A model generated the notes under the pieces. That model did no database searches and was not told the DNA's origin. It saw only the letters and a program-made list of their open reading frames with translations. Of a stretch of 39,874 nucleotides of DNA, positions 24,290-33,431 are shown piece after piece. Source of the stretch: Chthoniobacter flavus (GTDB lineage Bacteria > Verrucomicrobiota > Verrucomicrobiia > Chthoniobacterales > JACTMZ01). Where the stretch lies: contig CAMDUL010000002.1 in the NCBI GenBank assembly GCA_945878135.1, positions 143,349-183,222 of the forward strand, in the 5' to 3' direction. Made by a program: the position numbers and the translations under genes. Each line of letters begins with the position of its first letter. The first letter of the stretch is position 1.

Positions 24290-25141
24290 CTAGAACATCT
24301 CCGCGGCGAAGGCCTGCGGATCGAAGCGCGCGAAATCCCTCTCGCCCTCGCCCGTGCCAATGAAACGAACCGGCACGCCGAGTTCCTGCTGCAAGGCCAC
24401 CGCCATGCCGCCGCGACCGCTGCCGTCGAGCTTGGTCAGGATGGCGCCGGTCAGGCCGCAGGCCTCCCGGAATTGACGGGCCTGCTCGAGGGCGTTGGAA
24501 CCGGTCGTGGCGTCGAGCACGATGAGAACCTCGTGCGGACTCTCCGGATCGCGGCGCCCAAGCACGCGTTTCACCTTGGACAATTCCTGCATGAGATTGT
24601 GCTTGGTATGGAGGCGTCCGGCGGTGTCGCAAAGCAGGAATTCCGCGCCGGCGCGCGCCGCCGCGTCATAGGCATCGTGGCAGACCGCGGCCGGATCGCC
24701 CTGGTAGGCGCCGCGGATGACCGGGACGCCGAGCTTTTCGCCCCAGACCACGAGTTGCTCGATGGCCGCCGCGCGGAAGGTGTCGCCCGCGGCCATCATG
24801 ACCGACCGCTCCTCGCGCTTGAGCAAAGCCGCGAGCTTGGCCAACGAGGTCGTCTTGCCCGTGCCGTTGACCCCGACAATGAGCAGCACACGCGGACGGC
24901 CCGGCACGGGGAGCAACGGGGGGAGCGGAGGAGGCAGAAGTTTGGTCAGTTCCTCGCGCGCCTCGCGCTCGACCTGCGCGGCCGTGGCGGAAAAACCGGA
25001 GACCGCCTGCAGCTTGGCCAGCAAAGACGCGGTGGTCTTCACCCCGAGGTCGGCCTGCAGGAACATGGCCTCGAGTTCGTCCCAATCGACCGGACGTCCA
25101 CGGAACCGGTCGGCAATGCTGCGCAGAAAACCCGCGGCCAT
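24290..25141 (-). CDS. ftsY: FtsY, signal recognition particle receptor
   Basis: The 283-residue protein is an NG-domain FtsY without the acidic A domain of E. coli. The N helical domain covers about 1-80. The GTPase domain has [15 protein letters not shown] (G1, near residue 95), [11 protein letters not shown] (insertion box), CDTAGRL (G3), [10 protein letters not shown] (G4) and [18 protein letters not shown] (G5 and closing helix). FtsY docks ribosome-bound Ffh at the membrane. The lack of a membrane-targeting A domain is common outside proteobacteria. The ATG lies four bases after the nusB stop, on the same strand as ribBA, ribH and nusB. Confidence 0.96.
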   Translation of the reverse strand: MAAGFLRSIADRFRGRPVDWDELEAMFLQADLGVKTTASLLAKLQAVSGFSATAAQVEREAREELTKLLPPPLPPLLPVPGRPRVLLIVGVNGTGKTTSLAKLAALLKREERSVMMAAGDTFRAAAIEQLVVWGEKLGVPVIRGAYQGDPAAVCHDAYDAAARAGAEFLLCDTAGRLHTKHNLMQELSKVKRVLGRRDPESPHEVLIVLDATTGSNALEQARQFREACGLTGAILTKLDGSGRGGMAVALQQELGVPVRFIGTGEGERDFARFDPQAFAAEMF

Positions 25142-25145
25142 AGTC

Positions 25146-25574
25146 TCAGTCCGCGGTCGTGCGCGGGTCGCGTCCGATCTCCTTGCGCACGCGGTCGAGC
25201 ACGCCGTTGGCGAAACGCGCGGATTCCGCGGTGGCCAGACTGCGCGCGATCTCGATGGCCTCGTTGATCGTCACCGCCGCCGGGATGTCCGGGTGGACCA
25301 GCATCTCGGCCACCGCGAGGCGCAGGATGGCGCGATCGACCGAGCCGAGCCGGCGCAGGTCCCAATTCTGCAAAGCGGCGGCAAGGAGCCGGTCGATCTC
25401 CGGAAGCCGGCCGAGCGCCTGTTCGACCAGCGCGGCGGCAAAAGCCGAACCGCCGTCGACCGGCCACGCGGGCTCGCCGTCCGCCGGCCGCGTCACGAGC
25501 ACGCCGCGCATCTCGCGGGCGTAAAGCTGCTGCACCGCCTCGATGCGGGCCTGACGTCGGTTTTCTTTCGGCAC
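25146..25574 (-). CDS. nusB: Transcription antitermination factor NusB
   Basis: The 142-residue protein is all helical and fits NusB: RRQARIEAVQQLYAREM at the start, IDRLLAAALQNWDLRRLGSVDRAILRLAVAEML in the middle and PAAVTINEAIEIARSLAT near the end. NusB joins NusE (S10) at boxA of rRNA operons. The GTG at 25574 is preferred because the family begins at about this residue; longer reading would run into ribH. It starts 11 bases after the ribH stop, a classical ribH-nusB pair. Confidence 0.93.
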   Translation of the reverse strand: MPKENRRQARIEAVQQLYAREMRGVLVTRPADGEPAWPVDGGSAFAAALVEQALGRLPEIDRLLAAALQNWDLRRLGSVDRAILRLAVAEMLVHPDIPAAVTINEAIEIARSLATAESARFANGVLDRVRKEIGRDPRTTAD

Positions 25575-25585
25575 GACGGTGGGGA

Positions 25586-26080
25586 TCAGCGGGAGGTTTT
25601 CTTCCGCTGCACTTCCTCGCGCACCCGCAGCATGGCGAAAGCCGCGCGCGCCGCCTCGATGCCGCGGTTGAGTTCCTTGTCGAGACAACGCTCGCGAGCC
25701 TCGTCTTCGTTGGCCACGAGGAGCACTTCGTGGATCACCGGGACAACATGCCTGAGCGCCACCTGCTGCAAGGAATCGGTCACACTCGCGCCAACAAACT
25801 CGGCGTGCTTGGTCCTCCCCTGCAGGATGACGCCGAGGGCGATGATCGCGCTATGCCGCCGCTGCGCCGCGATCATCTCCGCGACCAGGGGGATTTCGAA
25901 GGCTCCCGGCACGCCGAAAAGCTCGATGACGCTGGTCTCGTCGATGGCGTAGAGTTCCTTGCACGTGTGGTTGATCAGGGCCTGCACGAAGTCGGGGTTG
26001 TATTCGCTGGCCACGATGGCGAAGCGCGGCGTGGACGGCGCCAACACCTTGGCCGGACGGGTCGGAAGTTTGGTCGACAT
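25586..26080 (-). CDS. ribH: 6,7-dimethyl-8-ribityllumazine synthase
   Basis: A 164-residue enzyme joining the 5-amino-6-ribitylaminouracil and 3,4-dihydroxybutanone phosphate moieties in riboflavin synthesis. SEYNPDFVQALINH, FGVPGAFEIPLVAEMIA and LGVILQGRTKHAEFV contain the substrate-binding and catalytic His positions. The usual PVxFGVLT segment is PVIHEVLLV here, a divergence within the conserved strand. The ATG at 26080 is used; the upstream reading has no family match. It lies 36 bases after ribBA, consistent with one transcript. Confidence 0.93.
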   Translation of the reverse strand: MSTKLPTRPAKVLAPSTPRFAIVASEYNPDFVQALINHTCKELYAIDETSVIELFGVPGAFEIPLVAEMIAAQRRHSAIIALGVILQGRTKHAEFVGASVTDSLQQVALRHVVPVIHEVLLVANEDEARERCLDKELNRGIEAARAAFAMLRVREEVQRKKTSR

Positions 26081-26116
26081 GGTTGTCTTTTCGCAGAAAG
26101 GACGGATCCCGCGCAA

Positions 26117-27322
26117 TCAGAGAAGGTGCCCCATTTTCCGCTTCTTGGTCTGCAGGTAGCGCGCGTTCTCGGCGTGGGGCTCGATCTTGAGGGGTTCGCG
26201 GCCGGCGATTTCCAGACCGTGGCCCGACAGGCCCACCATCTTGCGCGGGTTGTTGGTCAGCAGGCGGAGGCGGCGCACGCCGAGGTCGGACAAAATCTGC
26301 GCGCCCAGTCCGTATTCGCGCAGGTCCATGGGGAATCCGAGACGCTCGTTGGCCTGCACGGTGTCGAGGCCCTCGGACTCCTGCAATTTGTAGGCGTGGA
26401 TTTTGGCCGGCAAGCCGATGCCGCGGCCCTCCTGGCGCATGTATACCAGCACGCCGGAACCGTGGTCCGCGATCTGCTTGAGCGCCTGGTGCAATTGCGA
26501 ACCGCAGTCGCAGCGGCGCGAACCGAAAACATCGCCCGTCAGGCACTCGCTGTGGACCCGCACCAGCACGGGCTTCTTCGGATCGATCACCCCGCGGACC
26601 AGCGCCAGATGATGCGCGCCGTCGGTCAGCGAGCGGTAAAGATACAAATCGAAATCGCCGTGCTCGGTCGGAAGTTTCACGCACTGCTCGCGCTCGACCA
26701 GTTTCTCGCGGCGGCGGCGGTGGGCGATGAGGTCGCGGATCGAACAAATTTTCAGACGGTGCTTGCGGCGGAATTTGAGGAGGTCCGGGAAACGCGCCAT
26801 CGATCCGTCCTCGTTGAGGATCTCGCAGATGACGCCCGTGGCATCGAGCCCGGCCAGACGCGCGAGGTCGACCGCCGCCTCGGTGTGCCCGGCGCGCTGC
26901 AACACGCCGCCGTCGCGGGCCTGCAGCGGGAAAACATGCCCGGGTTCGGTCAGGTCGGCCGGACCGGATTTCGCCCCGGCCAGCGTCTTGATGGTGCGCG
27001 CCCGGTCGCGCGCGCTGATCCCCGTGGTCACCCCGCGCGCCGCGTCGACCGAGACGGTGAAGTCGGTGCGGTGCAGTTCGCGGTTGTGCGCGACCATGCG
27101 TTGCAGGCCGAGCTGCCGCGCACGTTCCGAAGTCAGGGGGACGCAGATCAACCCGCGGCCGTGCTTGGCCATGAAGTTCACCGCCTCGGGTGTGACCTTG
27201 GCGGCGGCCATGACCAGATCCCCTTCGTTCTCGCGCTCGGCATCGTCGGTCACGATGACCATTTTGCCGGCACGGATGTCTTTGAGGACGGACTCGATGG
27301 GATCGAAAGACGGCTTGCTCAC
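26117..27322 (-). CDS. ribBA: RibBA, DHBP synthase/GTP cyclohydrolase II
   Basis: The 401-residue fusion makes both riboflavin precursors. Residues 1-205 are 3,4-dihydroxy-2-butanone-4-phosphate synthase, with DDAERENEGDLVMAA, GRGLICVPLT and HTEAAVDLARLAG. Residues 206-401 are GTP cyclohydrolase II, with the zinc ligands in ECLTGDVFGSRRCDCGSQ, then RQEGRGIGL and DLREYGLGAQIL. All key motifs are present, so both activities should be intact. No FMN riboswitch fits in the 101 bases before the start. It heads ribBA-ribH-nusB-ftsY. Confidence 0.96.
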   Translation of the reverse strand: MSKPSFDPIESVLKDIRAGKMVIVTDDAERENEGDLVMAAAKVTPEAVNFMAKHGRGLICVPLTSERARQLGLQRMVAHNRELHRTDFTVSVDAARGVTTGISARDRARTIKTLAGAKSGPADLTEPGHVFPLQARDGGVLQRAGHTEAAVDLARLAGLDATGVICEILNEDGSMARFPDLLKFRRKHRLKICSIRDLIAHRRRREKLVEREQCVKLPTEHGDFDLYLYRSLTDGAHHLALVRGVIDPKKPVLVRVHSECLTGDVFGSRRCDCGSQLHQALKQIADHGSGVLVYMRQEGRGIGLPAKIHAYKLQESEGLDTVQANERLGFPMDLREYGLGAQILSDLGVRRLRLLTNNPRKMVGLSGHGLEIAGREPLKIEPHAENARYLQTKKRKMGHLL

Positions 27323-27423
27323 GGCCCTCCAGTAAAGCAGCGCCCCGCCCGTTCGGCAATGGCCGCACCCCGGGAAGGCATTGATTTTCGGGGACCGCGG
27401 GATAAGGTCGGGATTCCGCGCTT

Positions 27424-28350
27424 ATGCCACGTCTCCTGTCCCTGCTCACCGCCCTGCTCGCGGTCCTCGCCACCCCCGCCGCGCAAGCCGCGGCATCGTG
27501 GATCGTCGTCGACAGCGAGACCGGACACATCCTCGACGAGGGCAACCGCAACGAAAAACGCCAGATCGCCAGCCTGACCAAGGTCGCCAGCGCGATGGTC
27601 GTGCTGGATTGGGCCGAGGCGACCGGCACGTCCATGGCCACGCCGGTCGAAGTGCCGGCCGCCGTCACCGGGATCGGCGGGGTCAATCCTTGCGGGCTCC
27701 TGCCCGGCGACCGCGCTTCGCTGCGCGACCTCGTTTCCGCCGCCATGATGCAGTCCGACAACCACGCGGCCTACACCCTCGCTTACAACGTCGGTTCGCG
27801 CCTGCCCAATCCGCAGGGACTGTCGCCGGTCGACAATTTCACCGCGCACATGAACGCGCTGGCCCGCAAACTCGGCATGAAGCGCACGCTCTTTCTCAAT
27901 CCGCACGGTCTGGACAACAGCAGCCCGGCCCCGCATTCCACCGCGTCCGACCTGGCGCGGCTCACGCGCTACGCCTACGCGCACGGCGGATTCAATTTCT
28001 ACGCGTCGCAACCGGAACGCGAGATCACCATCGCGGGGGCGGACGGCCTGCCGCGCACCTTCCTCTTGCGCAACACCAACGAATTGCTCGGTCAGGACGG
28101 CATCGAGGGCGTGAAGACCGGACGCACCGCGCGCGCCGGCGACTGTCTCATCCTCGCCGCCGACCGCGAACCGCTGCCGGTCACCAACGAACAAGGACAA
28201 AAGGTGGCCATCACGCGCCGCATCATTGTCGTCCTGCTTGCTTCCCCGGACCGCTTCGGCGAAGGCCTCGCCATGATCCGCCGCGGGTGGGATCTGCACG
28301 AGCGGTGGATGTCGCAGGGACGTCCGGTGAGCAAACGCTCGACGCTCTGA
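27424..28350 (+). CDS. D-alanyl-D-alanine carboxypeptidase-like serine hydrolase
   Basis: The 308-residue protein has a signal peptide (1-23, APAAQA). The penicillin-binding domain shows the three active-site motifs: SxxK at Ser50-Lys53 (ASLTKVAS), SDN at 111-113 and KTG at 231-233 (GVKTGRT). It trims peptidoglycan stem peptides in the periplasm; it resembles the PBP7/DacC class but lacks the C-terminal beta domain of DacA, so substrate choice is uncertain. It is divergent from ribBA with 101 bases between, and pfkA starts five bases after its stop, suggesting one transcript. Confidence 0.9.
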   Translation: MPRLLSLLTALLAVLATPAAQAAASWIVVDSETGHILDEGNRNEKRQIASLTKVASAMVVLDWAEATGTSMATPVEVPAAVTGIGGVNPCGLLPGDRASLRDLVSAAMMQSDNHAAYTLAYNVGSRLPNPQGLSPVDNFTAHMNALARKLGMKRTLFLNPHGLDNSSPAPHSTASDLARLTRYAYAHGGFNFYASQPEREITIAGADGLPRTFLLRNTNELLGQDGIEGVKTGRTARAGDCLILAADREPLPVTNEQGQKVAITRRIIVVLLASPDRFGEGLAMIRRGWDLHERWMSQGRPVSKRSTL

Positions 28351-28355
28351 TCCGC

Positions 28356-29435
28356 ATGCCCGCGTCGCGACTGGCCATCCTCACCGCCGGCGGCGATTGC
28401 GCCGGACTCAACGCCGTCATCCGCGGGATCGTCTGCGCCGCCGCGCGCCGCTCGATGGAAGTGGTCGGCTTCACCGAAGGCTACGAGGGCTTGCTCGATC
28501 CCGGCCGCACCAAGCTGCTCACCCCGGAAAACACGCGCGGCATCGCCGCGACGGGCGGAACCATCCTCGGCTCGACCAACAAGGGACGCTTCCAGACGCG
28601 CCGCGGGGCGAACGGACAGATCGTCCTGCCCGAGCCGCTGGTCCGCGCCGCGCGCACCGCCCTCGAACAAAACCGCGCCGGCGCCCTCGTCGTCCTCGGC
28701 GGCGACGGCTCCCTGCGCACCGCCCTGCAACTCTCCCGGGCCGGACTGCGCGTCCTCGGCGTACCCAAGACGATCGACAATGACATCGACTCGACCGACG
28801 TGACCTTCGGTTTCGACACCGCGGTGGCCCGCGTGGCCGCGGCGGTCGAGGACCTGCGCACCACGGCGGAAAGTCACCGGCGGATGATGGTCCTCGAAGT
28901 GATGGGACGCCACACCGGGTGGCTCGCGCTGCACGGCGCGGTGGCCGGCGGCGCGGAAATCGCCCTCATTCCGGAAATCCCCTTCGACGGCGACGCGTTG
29001 GTCCGTCTGGTCAAGGAAGCCGACCGCCGCGGGCAGCGTTCCTTCGTCGCCGTGGTGGCCGAAGGGGCGCGGGCCAAGACCGGACGGCAAATCCGCCGCC
29101 AGACCTCGACCGGCGACAGCCGGCTCGGCGGTATCGGCGCGCACGTCGAATCCCTCGTCGCCGCGCGCACCGGACGCGAAACCCGGTCGTGTCCGCTCGG
29201 ACACCTCCAACGCGGCGGACCGCCCACCGCCTTCGACCGCGTGCTCGGGCAGCAATTCGGCGTCCGCGCCGTCGAACTCGCCGCCGACGGCATGTTCGGC
29301 CGCATGGTGAGCTACCGGTTCGGATCGGTCACCGACGTCGCCCTGGCCGATGCCGTCGGCCGGCGCCGCTCGGTCTCGCCCGACAGCCAGATCCTGCGCC
29401 ACGCGCGCGCACTCGGACTTTTTCTCGGCGAGTAA
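28356..29435 (+). CDS. pfkA: 6-phosphofructokinase
   Basis: A 359-residue enzyme phosphorylating fructose 6-phosphate in glycolysis. LTAGGDCAGLNAVIRG is the nucleotide loop, LGGDGSL carries Gly118 (equivalent to E. coli Gly104), PKTIDNDI holds Lys138 (equivalent to position 124) and the catalytic Asp141, and VLEVMGRHTGWLA is the substrate region. Gly at 104 favours ATP as donor, while Lys at 124 is typical of pyrophosphate enzymes but also occurs in actinobacterial ATP-PFK. The donor therefore needs testing. The ATG at 28356 is chosen because the conserved core starts six residues later. It converges on the GT4 gene. Confidence 0.92.
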   Translation: MPASRLAILTAGGDCAGLNAVIRGIVCAAARRSMEVVGFTEGYEGLLDPGRTKLLTPENTRGIAATGGTILGSTNKGRFQTRRGANGQIVLPEPLVRAARTALEQNRAGALVVLGGDGSLRTALQLSRAGLRVLGVPKTIDNDIDSTDVTFGFDTAVARVAAAVEDLRTTAESHRRMMVLEVMGRHTGWLALHGAVAGGAEIALIPEIPFDGDALVRLVKEADRRGQRSFVAVVAEGARAKTGRQIRRQTSTGDSRLGGIGAHVESLVAARTGRETRSCPLGHLQRGGPPTAFDRVLGQQFGVRAVELAADGMFGRMVSYRFGSVTDVALADAVGRRRSVSPDSQILRHARALGLFLGE

Positions 29436-29442
29436 AACAAAG

Positions 29443-29462
29443 AAGCGGCACGCCCACCGCTT
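29443..29462. terminator. Possible two-way terminator between pfkA and the GT4 gene
   Basis: A 6-bp stem AAGCGG/CCGCTT with an 8-base loop sits between the convergent stops and overlaps the GT4 stop. A-rich DNA lies on its left and a short T-rich stretch on its right. Confidence 0.35.
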
Positions 29463-30600
29463 ACGCTTTCTTCCGCAACGCCGCTGCCGCCAATGTCCGC
29501 TCGTAAGCGTCGACGATCCCCGAAAGATCGAACTTCGCTGCGATCTGCAAACTCGCCGCCTGCTTGCGCCGCAAGCCGGCATGATCCTCCATGGCCTGGC
29601 CCAGCGCGCATACCCACGCCGCCTCGTCGTTCACCGGGCAACTCCAACCGTTGACCCCGACTTCGAGCACATCACGCAGTCCGGGAATGGCACTCCCGCA
29701 AATGGCCAGGCCGTGCGCCGCCGCTTCGATGGCCGCGACCGGCAGGCCTTCGGACAAGGACGGCATGACGAGGACATCGGATCGACCGAGGACCGCACGC
29801 ACTTCCGTTTCCTCCGCCCAGCCGCGCATCTCGCACCGGTCGGCCACCCCGGCCCGGTCCAGTTCCTCCCGCACCGCCGCGCGCAGCGGACCATCGCCGA
29901 GGAAAATCGCGCGCCAGGGACGACCGCGCAACGCGCCCAGCACCCGGGCGAGGAAGACGGGATTCTTCTGCACGCTGAGGCGGCCGAGAAATAAAAGACG
30001 CAGCGTGCCGTCCGGAGCGGGCTCCGGGGGAACGGCGGCAATCCCGGCGATCCCGTTGGGGATAACCTCCGCATCGATGCCGTAGGCCGCCTTGGCCAAT
30101 GACGCCACATGGGTGCTCACCGCGGTGACCGCCGCCGCGTCGCGCCAGATCATGCCGGTCAACGGTTTGACCATGCGGAAAAGATGATCCGTCTGCTCCG
30201 GGGCCCCGCCCGGCACATCGCCGAGGTGCGCGGTCAGGACATAAGGAATCCCCGTGACCCGGTGCGCCCACCAGGCGACCGGTCCGGTCGGCACGGCGAA
30301 ATGGACATGCATCACATCCGGCCGCCACGAGCGCGCCGCCTGCCATACCGGCCGGACATTCGCTATGACATAGCCGGCCATCTCGGGCACCGAACAGGTG
30401 TCGGGCGCGCGGCGGAAGGAAAACACGCGCCGCACATCGACGCCGGAAATCATCTGCCGCCGCGGCAGACCGCCGGTCCGGGAGGTTTGCACGCGCACTT
30501 CGTGTCCGCGCCGCGCCAGTTCGACCGCGATCTGCGCCGCGACCCGTCCGCCGCCGCCGCCGACCGGCGGATACTCGTAATTGACCACGAGAATTTTCAT
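29461..30600 (-). CDS. GT4 family glycosyltransferase
   Basis: The 379-residue protein has a GT-B fold with the glycogen-synthase-like donor motif. MKILVVNYEYPPVGGGGGRVAA is the acceptor-side loop, AVTAVSTHVASLAKAAYGID opens the second Rossmann domain, and VLVMPSLSEGLPVAAIEAAAHGLAI holds the E-x7-E motif of GT4 enzymes. The sugar is unknown. It probably extends a surface glycan. Its ATG overlaps the asnB stop by 4 bases, and the gene closes the operon that begins at hemA. Confidence 0.92.
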   Translation of the reverse strand: MKILVVNYEYPPVGGGGGRVAAQIAVELARRGHEVRVQTSRTGGLPRRQMISGVDVRRVFSFRRAPDTCSVPEMAGYVIANVRPVWQAARSWRPDVMHVHFAVPTGPVAWWAHRVTGIPYVLTAHLGDVPGGAPEQTDHLFRMVKPLTGMIWRDAAAVTAVSTHVASLAKAAYGIDAEVIPNGIAGIAAVPPEPAPDGTLRLLFLGRLSVQKNPVFLARVLGALRGRPWRAIFLGDGPLRAAVREELDRAGVADRCEMRGWAEETEVRAVLGRSDVLVMPSLSEGLPVAAIEAAAHGLAICGSAIPGLRDVLEVGVNGWSCPVNDEAAWVCALGQAMEDHAGLRRKQAASLQIAAKFDLSGIVDAYERTLAAAALRKKA

Positions 30601-32438
30601 CCGCGTGCTTTCATCCATTCCCCGTAGACCCACGCGTTCCAGAGGAAAAGCCGGTGGTTGCGGCGGCCGGCGGCATGCTCGTCTTGCAGGCGGCGGGCCA
30701 GGGCGGGACACGGCATGAGGTCCGGATCGATCCGCAAGGCGCCGTCGCGGAACCACGCGCCGACCGGCACGCCGAAGCCTTTCTTTTTGCGGTCGATGAT
30801 GCGGTCGGGCAGCAACCCGCGGGCCGCTTCTTTGAGCAGGTATTTCGTCGTCCCGCCGTGCAGACGCCAGCGGGTCGGGATTCGCCGCGCAAAATCGGCC
30901 ACGTCGATGTCGAGGAAGGGCGCGCGCACCTCGAGGCTGTTCATCATGCTGGCGCGGTCGACCTTGGAGAGCACGCTTTCCTGCAGGTAGAGGCGGACAA
31001 AAAATGCGGTGGCTTTTTCCACCGGATCGCGGCTTTGCACGCCGTCCCACGCCTCGATGGCTTCGGAAAAAACTTCCTCGGGATCCGCGCCGCGGAAACA
31101 TTCGCGCCAATCGGACAAGTCCATCCCCGCCATCCACGTCGGGATCCATTGCGGCGGCGGTTGCGCCGCGCCGCGGACGAAGCGCTTGGCCGCGAAATCG
31201 AGGCTCAGGTAACGGTGCGAAACGGGCAGACGGTCGGCCAGCGCCGTGATCGCCGGATGCAAAGCGCGCGGCACGAGACGGCGGTAAAGCGCGGCATAGC
31301 GCAGGGCGCGGAAAGGTTCGTAGCCCGCGAAGAGTTCGTCCCCGCCGTCACCCCCGAGCGCCACCACCACCTCGCGCCGGGTGAACTTGCTGAGCAAATA
31401 AGTCGGGAGCAGCGAACTGTCCCCGTTCGGCTCGTCGAGCCGGGCGTAGATTTCCGGGAGCAAAGCGCGAGCGCCGGCGAGGCCCAAGGTTTCCGTGCGG
31501 TGCCGCGTGCCGATCCATTGCGCGGCCTCGGCCGCATAGGGAAGTTCGTCGTAGGTCGGCTCGTCGAAGCCGATGCTGAAAGTGCGCAGCGCGCCGTCCG
31601 GCAATTCCTTGGCGGCCAGGGCGGCGACCAGCGACGAATCGATCCCGCCGCTGAGGAACACGCCGACCGGAACATCGGCCACCAGACGGCGTTTGACCGC
31701 GGCGGCGAGCAGCCCGCGCAGTTCCTCGCAGCGCCCGGCGAAAGATCCGCCCTCCTCCGGGGCGGGCTGGTAGTCCCAGTAGCGCCAGACGCGCAATTCT
31801 CCCGAGGCGAGGTCGAAGGACAGACAATGCGCCCCGGGCAATTTGCGCGCCCCGTCGGTCATGGCCAGCGGCGCGGGCACGTAGCCGTAGGCGAAGTATT
31901 TGCGCACCGCCGCGGGGTTGATCCCGCGCGGCACATCGGGATGGGCCGAGAGCGCGTCGAGCTGGGACGCGAAGGCGAACAAGCCGGACGCCGGCGCATG
32001 GTGGTAATAGAACGGCTTCTTGCCGAATCGGTCGCGGCTGGCGAACAGACGCCGGCGTTTCCGGTCGTGGATGACGAAGGCCCACATCCCGTTGAGCTGG
32101 TCGACCATGCTGTCGCCCCATTCGGCGTAGGCGGCGAGCAGCACCTCGGTGTCGGAATGATCGGTGCGGAAAACCTGTCCGCGCCGCGCCAGTGTCCCGC
32201 GCAGCTCTGAGAAGTTGTAGATCTCGCCGTTGAAGACAATGCCCGCGGACCGGTCGGCGCTCCACATGGGCTGGGCGCCGCCCTCGAGGTCGAGAATACT
32301 CAGACGGCGGTGTCCGAGATGAACGCCGTCCTCCTCCGTGTAGCCCTCGTCATCCGGACCGCGGTCCGCGAGGCAACGCGTCATGCGCACGAGATCCTCC
32401 CGCGTGCCCGGTCCGGTGAATCCCGCGATGCCGCACAT
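30597..32438 (-). CDS. asnB: Asparagine synthase-like glutamine amidotransferase
   Basis: A 613-residue protein with an N-terminal glutamine-hydrolysing domain (Cys2 in MCGIAGF, then RLSILDL and NGEIYNF) and an ATP-pyrophosphatase domain with SGGIDSSLVAA (PP-loop) and GGDGGDELFAGYEPF. It may make asparagine, but among exopolysaccharide and exosortase clusters similar proteins act as amidotransferases on sugars or peptides. The coupling here to two glycosyltransferases favours the second reading. It starts 14 bases after the GT2 gene. All Cys and PP-loop residues are present. Confidence 0.93.
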   Translation of the reverse strand: MCGIAGFTGPGTREDLVRMTRCLADRGPDDEGYTEEDGVHLGHRRLSILDLEGGAQPMWSADRSAGIVFNGEIYNFSELRGTLARRGQVFRTDHSDTEVLLAAYAEWGDSMVDQLNGMWAFVIHDRKRRRLFASRDRFGKKPFYYHHAPASGLFAFASQLDALSAHPDVPRGINPAAVRKYFAYGYVPAPLAMTDGARKLPGAHCLSFDLASGELRVWRYWDYQPAPEEGGSFAGRCEELRGLLAAAVKRRLVADVPVGVFLSGGIDSSLVAALAAKELPDGALRTFSIGFDEPTYDELPYAAEAAQWIGTRHRTETLGLAGARALLPEIYARLDEPNGDSSLLPTYLLSKFTRREVVVALGGDGGDELFAGYEPFRALRYAALYRRLVPRALHPAITALADRLPVSHRYLSLDFAAKRFVRGAAQPPPQWIPTWMAGMDLSDWRECFRGADPEEVFSEAIEAWDGVQSRDPVEKATAFFVRLYLQESVLSKVDRASMMNSLEVRAPFLDIDVADFARRIPTRWRLHGGTTKYLLKEAARGLLPDRIIDRKKKGFGVPVGAWFRDGALRIDPDLMPCPALARRLQDEHAAGRRNHRLFLWNAWVYGEWMKARG

Positions 32439-32452
32439 GGCCGGGACGCGGG

Positions 32453-33430
32453 TCAGCCGTCCGCGCGGTCGAAATTGCGCGTCGAACGCACGAGGTAAAT
32501 GGCTTTGTCCTGCGACTCGTGGAAAGTGCGCGTCACCATTTCGGCCAGCAAGCCCATGAGCACGCAGATGACGCCGGTCATGAAGGAAAACACGGCCATC
32601 ATGGGCAGCGGGGTGTCGGTGAAGTAATAACCCTGCCAGCGCATGTAGAAGGTCCAGAGGACGAAGGCGAACGAGGCGGAGAGAAAGATCAGTCCCCAGG
32701 AACCGAAAAGATACATCGGCTTGAGCATGAACTTGTCCATGAACTTCACCGTGACCAAGTCGAAGATGACTTTCATCACCCGCTCGAGCCCGTACTTCGA
32801 CGAGCCCGTGCGGCGCGCGTGGTGGCTGACGGGGATTTCCGTGATGCGCGCGCCGTGCCACTTGGCGTAGATGGGCAGGAAACGGTGCATCTCGCCGTAA
32901 AGCCGCACGCCCTTGATCACTTCCGCGCGGTAAGCCTTGAGCGAGCAGCCGAAATCGTGCAGGTCCACGCCGCTCATGCCGGAGATGAGACGGTTGGCCA
33001 TGATGCTCGGGATATTGCGCTGCAGGGCGTTGTCCTGGCGGTCCTTGCGCCATCCGCTGACCACGTCATAGCCCTCGTCGATTTTCTCGAGCATGCGGGG
33101 GATGTCGGCGGGGTCGTTCTGCGCGTCGCCGTCCATCGGGATGATGACCTCCCCGCGTGCGTGGTCGAAACCGGCCATCATGGCCGCGGTCTGGCCGAAG
33201 TTGCGGCGGAAGTGGACCACGCGGACGTGCGGATCGCGCGCGGCGATGGCGTCGAGTTTTTCGTCCGAACCGTCCGTGCTGCCGTCGTTGACGAAAATGA
33301 TTTCCCACGGCCGTCCGATTTGCTCGAGGACCCGGCGGGTCGATTCGTAAAGCCCGTCGATGGCACCGTCCTCGTTGAAAACGGGAACGGCGACCGAAAC
33401 CAATCCGGTGAGTTGGTGCGCGGCGGGCAT
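32453..33430 (-). CDS. GT2 family glycosyltransferase with two membrane helices
   Basis: The 325-residue protein belongs to the dolichol/undecaprenyl-phosphate GT2 group (DPM1, GtrB, ArnC type). VSVAVPVFNEDGAIDGLYE and IIFVNDGSTDGSD are the nucleotide part, HFRRNFGQTAAMMAGFDHA and PMDGDAQNDP carry the DxD metal site, and SSKYGLERVMKVIFDL follows. Two membrane helices (about 240-262 and 273-297) are typical of enzymes that put sugars on lipid carriers. The ATG at 33430 lies one base after the hemD stop. Confidence 0.93.
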   Translation of the reverse strand: MPAAHQLTGLVSVAVPVFNEDGAIDGLYESTRRVLEQIGRPWEIIFVNDGSTDGSDEKLDAIAARDPHVRVVHFRRNFGQTAAMMAGFDHARGEVIIPMDGDAQNDPADIPRMLEKIDEGYDVVSGWRKDRQDNALQRNIPSIMANRLISGMSGVDLHDFGCSLKAYRAEVIKGVRLYGEMHRFLPIYAKWHGARITEIPVSHHARRTGSSKYGLERVMKVIFDLVTVKFMDKFMLKPMYLFGSWGLIFLSASFAFVLWTFYMRWQGYYFTDTPLPMMAVFSFMTGVICVLMGLLAEMVTRTFHESQDKAIYLVRSTRNFDRADG

Positions 33431-33431
33431 G

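Noticed and set aside
27323-27423. FMN riboswitch before ribBA
   Set aside because: The gap is only 101 bases and lacks the conserved FMN aptamer blocks.
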